From: Cardinalis cardinalis
Lineage: Eukaryota; Chordata; Aves; Passeriformes; Cardinalidae
DNA length: 64,000 nucleotides
Direction of reading: 5' to 3'
Assembly: GCA_014549065.1 (NCBI GenBank)
Contig: JACDOX010000008.1
Coordinates: 2,308,319 to 2,372,318 of the forward strand
Shown: in pieces, positions 1-12,315 of the stretch
Layout: each line of letters starts with the position of its first letter
Position numbering within the stretch: position 1 is the first letter of the stretch
Notes under the pieces: model-generated
Databases searched by the model: none
Told to the model about the DNA's origin: nothing
Seen by the model: only the letters and a program-made list of their open reading frames with translations
Made by a program: the position numbers and the translations under genes

Positions 1-90
1 GGCCGGCGGTGTGCAACGTCTCTCCCCCGAACCAGTGTTTGTTCAGTGCTCCCTGCAGACTGGATGTGGCCTGAAACAGGCGGGCGAAGC
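1..90 (-). other. BMF: BMF 3' UTR (start of it; continues off the left edge)
   Basis: This sequence follows the BMF stop codon on the minus strand. No polyadenylation signal is visible in the 90 bases present, so the transcript end lies outside the window. Confidence 0.8.
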
Positions 91-192
91 TCACCTCTGC
101 CCAGTGTGGTTCCTGTTCACCTCCGTGTTTAAGGCCAAGTTGTGTAGGAAGAGAAAAAGCTGCCACCACACTTGATTTCTGTTCTGCTGATG
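91..192 (-). CDS. BMF: BMF coding exon 4 (last exon): conserved C-terminal segment
   Basis: This is the last coding exon of Bcl-2-modifying factor and encodes residues 161-193 plus a TGA stop (TCA on the plus strand at 91-93). A consensus acceptor (ctctacag on the minus strand) lies directly upstream at 193-200. The exon starts in phase 0, matching the end of exon 3. It opens with HQQNRNQVWWQ and continues with the hydrophobic LFLFLHNLALN stretch, which is the conserved C-terminal block of BMF and follows the BH3 helix by only a few residues. In BH3-only proteins such hydrophobic tails help association with mitochondrial membranes or Bcl-2-family partners; the exact role in BMF is inferred. 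The exon is intact, and it lies 13.4 kb downstream of exon 3. Confidence 0.95.
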   Translation of the reverse strand, partial: HQQNRNQVWWQLFLFLHNLALNTEVNRNHTGQR

Positions 193-553
193 CTGTAGAG
201 AAGAACAGTTAAAGCAAGGTTATTTATATTTCTAAAATTGCAACATACCACTTCTCTTTTCCAATAACAACTCAGTTACACTTTTCAAGAGCAGACACTT
301 TAATCCCATCAGCATAACAAGGGGGTGCAGCAAGGGATGAGGGGAGAGAGGGAAATGATAAGTTCTCCAGAAATAATTGTAGCTCTAACATTACAAAAAG
401 AAAAGAGCAGACCCTTTATGCATTGTGCACAAGAGGATTAAACTTTTTTTTTTGCTTGTAGGATTTCGCAGAGTTTAGCCAAGTGCTGTTTTTAATCAGA
501 TTGGCTTCTGAGCCTTTCAAAAGCCCCAGCTGCATGAACAAACAACCTTTTTT

Positions 554-570
554 AAAAAAAAAAAAAAAAA
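554..570. repeat. A-homopolymer (17 A)
   Basis: An uninterrupted run of 17 A follows TTT. A second A-rich stretch follows at about 591-609. I see no retroposon body attached to it. Confidence 0.9.
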
Positions 571-3500
571 GCCCCCCTTCACCCCGAAAGTAAAAAAAAG
601 AAAAAAATATAACTGGTGATCCATCTGTAAGTGATTTGACACCGTGAAGGTCAAAGGGTTAATCTTCAATTTAAACCACACTGCTGAGACAGCAAAACTC
701 TGATTTCATCTAGTACAAGAAAACACATTCGTGCACACACACACTCCCCCACCCTCCCCCCACCACATTTTCCTTCCCAGCATCTCCAAGATAATACTGC
801 CCTTTTTATAGCCACTTTTGACAGTAAGCCATAAATAATCAGCCTTGGAGCCCTTTCCTACTGACTGGAGCCAATTAAACCTTAAGCAAGAACATACTTG
901 AAAACACACAAAAAACCAAAACCAAGAGGTTATTTCAGGTCCCATTGTCAAGGAAGAAACATGGGAGCTGAGTTTCAGGGGGACACCAGACTACATAATG
1001 CAGCTTTGGGACAGGGACGCTGTTCCTCCTTTTGTTATAAATAATCACCCCTGCAAAAGTGGCTCCGATTATACCCCCACCTTCTTGCACTTTAATGGCA
1101 TCTTGTACAAACAGGTGGGTTTCTCCTCACATTGCCCAGTCTGGGATACTATTTCACCTCAATAACCAACTCTCTATTAGAAGTCAGTCTTCATTTTCTC
1201 ATCCAGAATTCCATATTTGCTAAGCAGGCATGATCATTTCTGGAAAACAAAACAAACCAGCCCAAATCTCCGCCCCCCACCCCCCTCCCCAATCCCCAGC
1301 AGACGAGGAAACAGAAGATTGGCTTCCCACAACTTTGCCTCAATACACAGGAGTTCATAAAAGAGCACTGAAGCACATTATATGAACAAGATGTTTCAAC
1401 TCAGATTAGCCCAACAGGGCAGAACAACACAGTTGCAAGGCATTTTTTACATAATCACAAATAAGAGAGTTGCAACTGGAGTTGGTGTATTGGAGATGTG
1501 TCAATAGACAGCTCTTCAAAGCCCTTCCAGACAGCCATTAAATTATGTCCGTATTCCAGTGTGAGTAGACCTGTGCCATTTGAATCACAAGCACACACAA
1601 AAGAGGCTTCCAGAAAACCTGTGTTCATCTTGCATCTTAGCAGTGGATCATTATTCTTGCCCTCAAGAATTAACAACAAGAAGAAATGGATTTGGAAAAG
1701 TTCGCACAGATCCCATCACACATTTCAAGAGCACTGTGTTTGTAGCATAACCTGTAAGCAGTGGCTCTAGAGCCTGCTATTACTTATTTCAAAGTAACTA
1801 GTCCTGGGTTCAGTCCTTACTGATTGCACAGGCATTGCTAGGTTTACAGGTGAAAACAATCTTTTATAAACTGTCCTGTAGGACTGGGTTAAAAAACACT
1901 AAATTGGTCTCAAAAAGCAAAAGCAAAGGTTTTGGTTTGTTACTCACATCTCAGTTTGACCAGGCTTGCCCTTCCTCATCAAACTCCAGAGATTCTTAGC
2001 ACCCTCCTCCCTACAGCCACACTCCTAAAACTGCTCAAACTGCACAGGGAACCACAACGTCCCTGTGACATGTAGATACCATGTTTTTATGAAGCTATTA
2101 CAGCTTAGGCAGATTCCTTAAACAGAGAACTTTGGGTAAGACCTCAATGAAGTGGTGTGCAAGAACAAAGTTGTCTTCTGCAGTTTTCACAAGCCAGGAA
2201 CTATGCTAGGAGGGCGTACTGGACAAACATATTGCAGATGCTCTGAATACAATCTGCTTTGTTAGATTATTTTATTCTATTAGCAGCCAAGAGGGTAAAA
2301 AATTGTTTTATAGAGACTTAGTAAGGGAAAGGCAAAAGGATGTTTAAAACTTGGTACACAAATCCTAAACTTGAAATACATCTCAGCTTCATTAGTGGAC
2401 CCTCTCTAATGGAAACTCTTATGGAATTTTTATAAAGTGGGTTAATTTGGGGGCACACAAGAGGAGTCCTGACCTGGCATGTACAGTTTTACTATTTCAC
2501 ACTGTTGAGAGCATAAACACATGTAAGAACCCCCATATTGATGTTCTCCTTCATGTAGGAGGCTGCTTTGTGCTTCTCATACAATAGCAGATTTCTAATT
2601 ATTCTGGCTCCTCAAGTTTTATACCTCACCTCAGGAGAAAAGGATTACCTGCTCTTTCCAGTGATAGGTAAAGGAGGCCATGTTCTGGAAAAAACAGTGG
2701 AAGAACTGTTTTTTCACAAGAAGCTCGTATGCCTTTTTTTTTTTTAAGGGGAGAACTTTTTGAGGAAGGTATTAAGTTTTGGTTTTATCTGGTAAATAAG
2801 AGTTTTAGAACTGTACCTTATGATGGTTTACAGGCCTGCAAGAGAATCAGTGGGATGTGATAAGACAAATACTGAGAAAAACTCTAATATATACTTTACT
2901 TTATATTCTCTTGTGTTTCACTGCCTCTTGAAGTCACTTTTTGGTACAGCATTTTTGTCCTTTTCCAATTAAAATTGTTTCATGTATTTGCCTAACACAC
3001 TCAAGGAGATTTCCATGCAAGAGCAGAATAGGAAATATTTTACCCTTGGCTCTCCTTGCTTATAAGAAGCATACCATCTCAAATAACTTTTTTAAGAATG
3101 CTGACACCATTTTGTTTTGAAGTAAAAAATAGAGCACTATGTTGAGGGCAGCTTTCCAGGTTTTACTCCTAGATCTAGGGCTTGTTTGTATTTCCCTAGT
3201 TCTGTATTCAGCCAGCATTTTCTTCCATGGTGGTGTGGTCCCACACACACTTTCACTGGCCCACATACTGGAGCAGCTCACTCACGATGTCCTCTCCCCA
3301 CAGCAGTGCTGGAAAGTGAACTAGAGCAGCACAATGATCAAGGCCAGGACTAATCCGATAAAGAAGTTGCCCTTCCTGTTTAACAGGTCATCCTAAACTA
3401 TCTGGTCCATGGCATCATGTACTCAGACTGATGCTTGTTCCAGGACAACAGAAAGATGATGACCTGTGAAGAGGAGCAACCTGGGACTACGTGCTTCAGC

Positions 3501-5489
3501 ACACGCCTAGCTAATGGGGTTTGGAGTTACAGCTCTGCTTCTGGGCTGATCTGCTTTCTGTGGTACTAATTCAGCATGGGACAAGAGCCACAGAATGGAA
3601 TGGCAGACATTATTTGCAGTAAACAATTTATGGAAATAACTAAAAAATGCCCTTTTCACAAGTTTCTGTGTCTTTTTCCCCATATATGCTTCAGCCAAGA
3701 CCAAAATTTTTAAATATTTCAAGACTGAGGAGGTTTTGGTGTGGTATAATTTAGCTTTCAGGACGGACAGAAAATCCACAACAGTGATTCCATGAACTTG
3801 GCATATATATATATTTTTTTCTTAAATGTGATATGTTTTGAGACATTTTTCTAAGATCCATAACTATTGTGATACTAGTGTATCATTTCCCTAAGCTTCA
3901 CAAGGCTGATTTGCCCTTTATCAAAACACTTGAATCCTCAGAATCACTACTGCACAAAAATACCAGGGATGAACGCTTTGCCACCTCCATGTGGAAGCAA
4001 CAAAATAACCCCTTTGAGGCTTCCTTCCCAAGAAGGAAAGAAGCCCCTTTTGCCCTCTACACTAACTGTAACTAAAGAAGAGTAGACTTGTGAATACAGT
4101 AAGTCAACACAAAGCTGGAAACACATAAAACCATTTCCTATTGCAGCTGCTGCTTTTTAAAGGGGATATCCTTAAGAGACTGTCTGTCTGAAATGTTAGC
4201 ATGAATGCTTCAATGAGTCACAAGAAAAGGCCATTTTACAGGAAAAGTGTTCTCTGCAGCAACAGTACATTAGTGAAGCCTCTTCCATGAACTGTGCTGT
4301 ACCAAAAACCAGACTACTTGTAAACAAACACAAAAAAAACATGCAAGACTTTTACTGGAAGCAAATGAAAGAGGAACATGACTGACCCAACACTTAGTCC
4401 TTCCCCATAATTAATTCCTAATACATGTTTCACACTCTAAGCACACAGAAACATATCTGGCAAATAGCACCCCAGACGTCAAAACCTTTTGTACTCCTAC
4501 CAAGCCCTTGCACTGGGTGATCAAAGGGAAGATCAGGACAGGTGATGCGCTTCAAAGAAAATGCTGTCTCTTTGACACAGCTCCTTGAATCCATGAGCAT
4601 AAATGTTTAACAGATTAATAAGACTCATTTTTACAGTTGATATANACGTGCCATTAACAGCCCTGTTTAAAAAAGTAAATATGCTTGTCATATGCATATG
4701 TTTTATGTGGGTCTGTCTGGTACACTCCATCTACCCTCTTGATCTCATGGGCAGCTTCTGACTTTGCTTCATAGCTTCCAGACAATTAAGGGTCATATTC
4801 TGATCTCATCTTAACTAGAAGGATTAATATGGCCCTAAATGGTGCTGTGAAAGCAAAAGAAGAATAATTGCATATGTGTACATAAAAATATTATTCTTCC
4901 TTTAATGACTAATACAAGTATTAGCAACAAGTTGTTGGGATTGTATTTATTCACTGAATACAAAAATACTTGCACACCGGGAGCAGATGCTGACTCATCG
5001 CTGAAGGCTGTTTTGGCTGCCAGGTGGGCTGGAGGCGTATTGTGCTACCACAAAATATGCTTTAGCTTAGAAAGACTAGAAAGTCACAGTCCCCAAGGCA
5101 AGAGAGGTTACAGAAGGTGTCCCCTACTGGAGAGAGAAATGCAGGCCATTGGAAGTCAAATACAAATCTTTCCAGCTGTGATTCCTAATGACGAAAGTAT
5201 AATGCATATGTAGAACCAGCAGAGAAAAAAAGGAGGCAGTAATAGAGAAAAAAATGAAAGAGGAGCTCAGCCACATGGCTTCTCATGATAACACAATAAA
5301 GAGAATGAGAGCCCTTCCTGGGAAACTCCATCCTTCTGTCTTGCAATGACTCTTACATGGGACTCAACTTGTCGTTAAAGGGGGCGTCATGTCAAGTATT
5401 GCTTCCTTTCTCATGAGCCTCCATCAGACTTTGCAACAAGATGAGCAACACGTGTGTTTATGGAGAGAGGACAGACAGTACTGGGCAAA

Positions 5490-6170
5490 GCTAAAGAAGG
5501 TAGGGTGCAGGGGGCCCCCAAAACCAACGCATGGGCTGCCCAGCCCAAGCACGGGAGAGGGCATGGACTGAGCAGCAAACAGCGGCGGCTGTTGCCCCAG
5601 GCCCACTGCCGGCGCAGCTGCGCAGGTGAGCCCTTTCTGAGCTTTCATGGCGTTTAAAAACAAACACGCAGCCACTCGCGCCTTCCTCTCCAGCGCGGGC
5701 AGGAAGGGGAAGCAGACAGCCGCCATGGCAACAGCCAGCTGACGGCAACCTGGGAAGGGCAGCCACCGGCCACTGCGTTCCCAGGCCCTCGGCCTTCCCC
5801 TCCTTCTCCATCCCTCGGGGCACGCTGGCTTATTTTCCACAAATACGGTAAATAAAGGTCCCGCATTTCCACAGAACCGTGCCTGATACCACTCTGTACC
5901 TGCGGCCCGGAGTGCGGCACGACTCGGTCCCATGCTCTGGGTGTGGGGTGTGTGTGTTCAGAGTGCTGGAAGAGATACCCAGGAGAGGACACCCCACACC
6001 GTCCAGCCACAGCCGGCAGCTGCAAGAGCTTTTGACCTTTTTAAGGGTTTATTGACTGAACCTGCGTGTGATGGGGCAAAGCTGTTCCACAGCTCCCGGT
6101 GTTCTTGCCTGCCCTGCGCGGGCCGCGGGACCCGCTGACCCGTGTTTGGCATCCATTGCTTCACCAGCAG
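5490..6170. promoter_or_regulatory. Moderately GC-rich, CpG-containing block in BMF intron 3
   Basis: GC content rises clearly above the A/T-rich flanks, with repeated CG dinucleotides and CCGCC-type sites around 5600-5800 and 6100-6180. Long open frames here (up to 169 codons on the minus strand) are expected from GC-rich sequence that lacks stops. They resemble no protein I know. It may be an intronic promoter or enhancer continuous with the island at 6285-6560. Confidence 0.4.
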
Positions 6171-6284
6171 AAGGGAGGCGCTCCCAAAACTGCTCACTGC
6201 TGCGGAGACCCCCCCTAGTGATTAAAGTCTGCCTCGGGGTTTGCTTAAAATAACACTTTAAAAGTTTTTACAGGAAAAATATCC

Positions 6285-6560
6285 TGGCGCGCGGGGGAAG
6301 GGGCGGGCGCGGGGCCGCCCGGCTGCGCGGGGAGGCGGCGGGAGGGCAGGTGCAGGGCTGGAGCCTGCGGGCAGCGCAAACTCTCGTCAGCAGCGCCGAT
6401 GAGTCAGAGGCTAAATTTAGCCGGCGATATAAACACAGCCGCCGAGTGCAAACACGGCCGGCCGGGCCCTCGCACGCACCGCCCGATCCTCCTTGCCCGC
6501 CCGCCGGGTCCGCTGGCCCCGGGGGCTCTGGCCCCATTGCCAGCGCGCCCTCGGGTCTGG
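6285..6560. promoter_or_regulatory. CpG island in BMF intron 3
   Basis: This dense GC/CpG segment has GGGCGGG-type GC boxes at about 6300-6310 and many CG dinucleotides. It is followed by AP-1 and MEF2 motifs and further CpG-rich sequence to about 6560. CpG islands of this density usually mark promoters or strong regulatory elements. Here it would be an internal promoter, an antisense or lncRNA promoter, or an enhancer. No flanking exon could be established. Confidence 0.55.
6400..6420. promoter_or_regulatory. Adjacent AP-1 (TGAGTCA) and MEF2 (CTAAATTTAG) motifs
   Basis: A perfect AP-1 consensus lies at 6400-6406. Four bases further, at 6411-6420, is a perfect palindromic MEF2 consensus of the CTA(A/T)4TAG form. 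Both sit at the centre of the intronic CpG island. Motif identity is read directly from sequence; occupancy is not known. Confidence 0.5.
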
Positions 6561-6924
6561 CTCCCATCACAGAAAACGCAACTGGGGTTAACAAGAGTTG
6601 CCTCACTGCTTGTTTTTGGAGCGCTATTTTTTTCTGCCGTGGTCCGGTCCTCGGAAGGATTCCTTTTCAATTGGCAAGGCGGCTAGTGAGGAGAAACAAA
6701 CAAAAAGACCCAACATCCAAACGGAGACTATAAAGGCTGGCAGGACATCCCTCCTCAGTGGCTTGAAATAAAAGAGAACTCTGCATTTGGGCACTTGCTT
6801 TCCTGCCTTTCCACCATAAAATTTAATTGAGTAAAAAACAAACATGTACACTCCTCTCTGTAAATAATCAGTCCAAATATCTCCTCATCCCCCTCAGAGA
6901 TGGCACTATCTTAATAAGATCAAC

Positions 6925-7085
6925 CAACTTAGGTGGAGGGCTGGAGGCAGAACAACTAGGTTCCTATCAGCAATCCTTGCATGATCTCAGTCAAGTTATA
7001 ACCTGCATTTTCTACTCTCCCACAANAAAAAATAAGTGGGGCATTACTACAATTATTTCTTAATTTAAAAATAATTTCTCAGCTG
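6925..7085 (+). repeat. MIR-like SINE fragment (sense orientation)
   Basis: The order of blocks resembles the MIR core. A gatctcagtcaagtt segment corresponds to the 'ccttgggcaagtt' core, followed by a pyrimidine-rich block, an A-rich block, 'gtggggcatta' and an A/T-rich tail. The copy is strongly diverged, so this rests on pattern recognition only. Confidence 0.4.
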
Positions 7086-7789
7086 TCACACTGCTACAAG
7101 CAGAAAGCATGTTACCACTGTCACAGTGCTGCAAGAGCTGAGGAGATCCAGAAGAACCTGCCGAGACTGAAGGGGTTGTACAGGAGAGACAGCAGCACTG
7201 AACACTGATGTTAGAAATACTGCAGAACGATTCACCTGCGCTGTCTCAAAGAACTGTTTTGTGCTCTTTATTCTAGGCAATCTTGGTCTTTTGAGGTTGT
7301 GGCCCCAGTGCCTCAAGACAGTCCTGTGTCCAGCAGGATTCATGGCACACAGCTGCACAGAGCTTGCATGGCTCTCCTGCCACCCGTCTCCCTCCCAGCT
7401 CCCTTATCCTCTGCCCACCTTCTCTATCAGAGCTAGACAGGAAGTTTTGCTTTTTAACATTATCCCCTCTTTTAAGCAGGAGCATACATGTAATATATTT
7501 AAATCTTTTGTCAGCTGAAAACATAGAAGAGGCTAGATTAGGATGATGTAGAAGTTTTGTGGGTCTTATTAAACTGATACACAATGATTATATGTGGCTT
7601 GCATCAAGAGTTTGTATAGCCCACCCTCCAGCAGCAGCCTTACATGGCTGCCTGAAGGAAAGCTAAGGGCAAGTACATGCGATAGCTTCCACTAGTACTC
7701 TCTTTCAGCATCTAACTAGTTTGAGCTCAGGATTTTCTGAGTCAGATCTGGTTTCTGTTTATTTAATGTGTGCTTCAATGGCCATAAAC

Positions 7790-8240
7790 TTGTCTCAGTT
7801 CCCCTTGAACCCAGATAAAGCCCTGGGATGCACAATATGCCTTGACAGGGAGCTCCACAGCTTTCACCTGTTGCATGAAAAATGACCTCATTTACTTTGA
7901 GCTGGCTCCCACTAGTTTGACTTGATTTTGCCTAGTTCTTGTACTGGGAGAAATTAGTCTATTCATCTCCTTCATGTCACTTTTGATTTCTGTTTAATAT
8001 TGCTTCCCTCTTGGTTTGTATCTTTTTTTAGGCTTAGCAGTCCTTAGCTCATTTTTTCATATGGAAATTCTATCATCTGTCTTGCCCTTCTCTGAACCTT
8101 TTCCAGTTCTGCTGCATCATTTTTGATGAAGGAAACCAGAACTTCATATAACATTCAAGATATGGTAGAAACATGAATTTATACAGTGGCATAATTACAT
8201 TCTTGTTCTCAGTGTCTTTTCTGAACATACCAGAGAATAC
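7790..8240 (-). repeat. Ancient CR1 (L3-like) LINE 3' fragment, antisense
   Basis: The plus strand carries the characteristic antisense 3' region of old amniote CR1/L3 elements. The recognisable blocks, in order, are a 'gggagctccacag' block, the 'ctagttcttgtactgggag' block, and 'cttgcccttctctgaacctttt'. Next come 'acattcaagatatggta' and 'atttatacagtggcataat'. It is 5'-truncated, has no open frame and is far more diverged than the CR1 copies at 31.6 and 54.5 kb, so it is an older insertion. Confidence 0.7.
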
Positions 8241-9603
8241 CATTTCAGACAAGATGTGAAATGGTCCAGCACATTTCTGTTAACCTACACATCAAGTAAT
8301 CAGCTCCATGGGCAGCAGGCTTTCAAAACAGGTGATAGACAAGATAGCAAGTTGTTGTCATTTGTATGCATGGGGAAGGTACACTTCCAAGGCCACCTCT
8401 TCCTTCATTGTCATTTGTCAAAATGAAAAGAAAGGGGGGAAAAAATCTAATAACATTAAGCAAAAAATCTGTTTCTACCTCCTTTTATCAAATTTTCTAC
8501 TCCACTGACCATAAGAATGGAGCATAGGATTCCAGTTCCATAGCCCTGAAAGAACTTTGTTTTACATCTCAGGCTTCCCAAACACACCCACCCTACCCCC
8601 TGCCCTTTAAACTGGGCTCACTCACTTCAGGAGCTCTCTCCCTCACCATGTTTGTGCATCCTCAGCTGGAGATTCGAGTCCTGCACCAGTGGGCAATGCA
8701 CAGAAAGCAGAGCTTTTCTGGAGAGGTGACCACTGCTGTGCAGAGCAGCAGCAAGGACCAGCCAGCAGGGAAGATCCTGAAACACACTGACCTACTCAAG
8801 AAACAAATGAACAAAAACACATACCCCAGGTCTCAGAGAGGCTGTAGATACAAGTGAAGTATGGAGCTGCTGGTGCTACAGGCTTAGCTGCAGAACAGTC
8901 TGAATCTCTGCATTATTATTAGGAAGCTTTCCTGAACATTTTTCCTAAAACATAAGGTCATCATAAAGAACAGGTTTCTGCAAACAATTCCAATGTAAAA
9001 AAGCAACTGTTAAAAATTCCCTGAGTGTCCTTAATAGTGAAAAAAGCCTGACAGAGTTTAGGATACATGCACATGTAGTACTATGTACCCATTCTCTCAC
9101 ACCAATATGTTTCCGACAAGCGATGCAGGCTCCCTGTTGCATAAGTAGAAGTGTCTCCGAGGAGGCTCTGATAACTTTTATGAGAGACAGACAGGAAGAA
9201 GTATGCAAAACATAACACGTTTCACTTTCAAAGGAAAATAACATTTCCTTCTGGACATTTTCAGTGCCATCAGCTTGAGGCAAACAGGTACATGCCTAGC
9301 TGTCTGCCCACAGCCAGTGTGGATGCTGGCATTTGAGTTCCATGGGCTGCTGAACTCTGTTGCAGTGATGGTAAGACTTACTTGCTGAACCAACTGGGAA
9401 ATTTAGAGAAACAAAGTTTTCTATAGCTAGATCCACAGAGGATTTTTGAGCATAGTCAGCATATCTAAATCAACTGCAGGATTCCTGATGTGTTGGAAAG
9501 GGACTTTGTTGTTGTTTGTAATGCCTTATTTACTCAAGAAAGCTCAGTTCTGATTCAGCATCTGGTTCTCATTGAGGCTCAGCTTTTTTTAAACTGAGCT
9601 TTC

Positions 9604-9725
9604 CAGATGGGTTGACTGAAGCACAAGGAGGTCAAGAGACTTGTCTGAGGTCATACAGCAAGTCAGTGGCTCTGCTTGGACCTGAGCCCAGAACTGTTCA
9701 AGGCTACCACTCCTTGGCTCTTAAA
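9604..9725 (-). repeat. MIR SINE fragment, antisense
   Basis: The plus strand reads as the reverse complement of the MIR core. It has an actgaagcacaaggaggtca block, then acttgtctgaggtcatacag (the 'acttgcccaaggtcacacag' equivalent), then a gtggctctgc...cctgagccc block. Block order and spacing match MIR well. Confidence 0.7.
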
Positions 9726-9987
9726 GAGACAATTTTATCCCCTGTGAAGTGATCTTATCTCCATGAAGAAGAAATATGATAAAAGCAGTCCCCTCAAAGC
9801 TGCAGCCTGCTTAAAAAGAGTTATTTTATTTGGAAAAAGCTATAGAGTTCCAGTGCCTCCTTGGAACCCATCAAACTGAAGGGGTGTGATCCTGATATAC
9901 AGGGTCATCCACCCCACCCCTGGATAACCCCCTGCTCCTCTGGGGCNGCTTTGCTGCCACCACCATTCCTGGTTGTGTATTGACATC

Positions 9988-10039
9988 ACACCAATATGTG
10001 GCTCAATATTCAGTTTCCCTGACAAACAAGAAAGAATCC
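9988..10039. repeat. 52-bp dispersed repeat, copy A
   Basis: This segment is identical to 11664-11715 except for one T/C difference. It begins acaccaatatgtggctcaat and ends aaagaatcc. The flanks of the two copies do not align convincingly. It is likely a fragment of a transposable element, perhaps an LTR, whose family I cannot name. Confidence 0.7.
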
Positions 10040-11023
10040 TTCATGTCATGAAATACACTCTCCATTCAGCACAGGTCAAAGCCCCTCCTCAAGGCAAGGA
10101 AACCCAAGCACACTCAGGACCTCAAGCAGAGCCCAAGCACTTGTTGCCACAGCCTGGACATGTGGGGTGTGGGAAACATATCCCAGCCAACCAACCCATA
10201 AGCTCAGCTCTGTTCTCCATAACCTCAGAGCATGCTCTTGAAGTTCAGGCACAGGCTGAGCAACAGCAGCAGTTCACTGATTCCATAGCAAAGACACACT
10301 TGCTTCAAACTAAGGAGGAGGTGGCAGGTACTGGCTTCTCTTGCAGGAAGCATGGCTTGTCTCTACCTTTGTTTTCCAGGGGCAGGGTGAAAAAAATAAA
10401 ACAGGGAAGTCTGCTAGAAGCTGCACAGCCTCAATCAAATAAAAGACAGTAAAGAACTCAAAAAAACCCATCTATATGGGTCTCACAAGTCATTCTGCAG
10501 AGCCCTTGCAATCTAGATCAACCTGTAGCAGGCTCTGCTATTTAGGAACACAGAACGTTGCTCAGGTCTTCTTGCAAGAAATTCAGCATCTTAAGGAAAT
10601 TAAAGACATGGAGTTCTAGGGAATGTTGTGTTATTGCTCTAGCACTGTTCTAAGGATGAAATAGCTAGGTTTTAAATTACTGTTTTCTGTTTAACATATT
10701 AATAGGAAATGAAACTCTGAAAGTGATTTCCATGCCAAAAGCAAGCATAGGTGCGGCCAACTTTCTTATTCTTGCTAGATGCATACCCAAAAATCTTTTG
10801 TATAGCCAAGAACCACAGAATAAATACCATTTAGCTCCAGAAGCCCAGAGAAGAGATAACAATGACTCTCCAGGGCTCCAAGTGTAGGATGGCGTTAGAC
10901 CATGCATGCAGCAGAGTCCAATGACAACTCAGTGATGTCAGCCTCAGCAGCAATTGCCTGCTCAGTTTTTCTCTCAGCCAGGGATGTACATTAACCAGCA
11001 GCCTTTGTGTCAACACAGCCTGG

Positions 11024-11041
11024 CTGCTGCTGCAGCAGCAG
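11024..11041. repeat. CTG/CAG palindrome
   Basis: Three CTG units are followed directly by three CAG units, giving a perfect 18-bp palindrome. It is probably a by-product of triplet-repeat slippage. Confidence 0.7.
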
Positions 11042-11663
11042 AATGGGGGCCATACCTGAACTGCTGGAGAGCGAGCCTCACAGAAGTCAAGAGCCATGAG
11101 AAGGCAGCTCTTGAGCTAGTTAGATGCACCATTCCAATGCTAAAAGCCTTTCCTAACTTCCACTGAAAGGGCACACACATTTTCTTTTCACGTGTTCACA
11201 GATAAATGTTTTGTAGGCTCTGAAAACAAGCACAGCTTCTTGAAACCAAGCTTGCTCTCTCTCAGGACTTCACAAGACCACACTGGTGTGACTAACTTTG
11301 TGGTATTCTAAATCTGATTCAAGACACCACTCTGGAAAGTTGGTTTTGACCAAATGTTTTAGACAAGCTGAAATGGGGTTTTCAAATCAGGGGTTAGTTT
11401 CACAGCAAGACAAAAGACAGCCCAGTTTTCCATGCCTCAGAGACTGCCCCTTCCAAACCACAGCACACTGTGAACGGCTCACGTTCTCTGGGGCAGACCG
11501 CCTGCTCCTTCAGCAACNAGCTGGGCAGAGACATTGCACATAGGACAGAGGGGGTTCTCCACGGGGGATTTGTGCCAAGAGCCAAGGGAAATCCTCCATG
11601 CAGGACTGGGAGGGAAGGGATTGGGCATGACAACCAAACACTCTACAGGGATCAGTGCTTTGG

Positions 11664-11715
11664 ACACCAATATGTGGCTCAATACTCAGTTTCCCTGACA
11701 AACAAGAAAGAATCC
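11664..11715. repeat. 52-bp dispersed repeat, copy B
   Basis: This is the second copy of the segment at 9988-10039, in the same orientation and about 1.68 kb away, with a single difference. The close identity against unrelated flanks suggests two recent insertions of the same element family, or a partial local duplication. Confidence 0.7.
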
Positions 11716-11914
11716 CTCAGCAGATACAAATGCCAAGGCCTATCCCAGGGTCAGGCTGTGGATAACCACTGGCTGAACTACTCTGTCCTCGGGTTAAGTT
11801 TTCGAGTTGGTTTGGTTTTGGTATTTTTTTCCCCGTTTTGTTTTCAAATTTAAATGGCTGAAGGCTCCCGTCCCCTTTACAACTTGTTGCTGTTCCAGTT
11901 CAAACAAAGAGCGC

Positions 11915-12315
11915 AGAGCCCCTCCTCTGGCGGGCCCCGGGGGCCGGGCCGGGCCGCGCCGCCCAGCACAGCCGGACGCCTTTGTTTACTACGGCTCCAC
12001 ACGCCGGGCTGGCCGCCGGCCGGGGCTGCGCGGCCGGGCCGGCACCGGGATCCCGGCCGGGCATCGGGAGCCCGACCCCGCCTGCCCTGCTGGGGCCGGG
12101 CCGGGGGGGGCGCTCCGGGACGCGTTTCCAAGGCACGGGCATCAGATAGGGACACTCCCCCCAGATGAAAGGGGTCAAGTTACAACCAGTTCCACCAGTT
12201 CGGTGCAGGGCTTCTCTGCCAAGTTGGTTAAACCTTCCCTTTCCTGAGAGACAGCCTGGCGAGAGAGCGGGGCCTGCAGCTAACGCTGGAGAAAAGGCGC
12301 CACCGGGGAAAACCC
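11915..12315. promoter_or_regulatory. CpG island with forkhead motif in BMF intron 3
   Basis: GC/CpG content is very high from about 11928 to 12130, with runs of GGGCC/GGCCGG, and remains moderate to about 12310. A forkhead (FOXO-type) TTGTTTAC motif lies at 11982-11989. A G-run cluster at 12092-12110 could form a quadruplex. BMF has been reported as a FOXO target in mammals, so an intronic forkhead site is plausible. Function here is inference. Long open frames across the island are stop-poor GC sequence. Confidence 0.5.

Noticed and set aside
5424..5933. 169-codon minus-strand frame in BMF intron 3
   Set aside because: It lies in a GC-rich block, has overlapping frames of similar length on both strands, and shows no recognisable protein feature.
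9973..10452. 159-codon plus-strand frame overlapping 52-bp repeat copy A
   Set aside because: Low-complexity Gln-rich composition, no domain and no splice context. It starts within a repeat. Probably chance, though a transposon-derived frame is not excluded.
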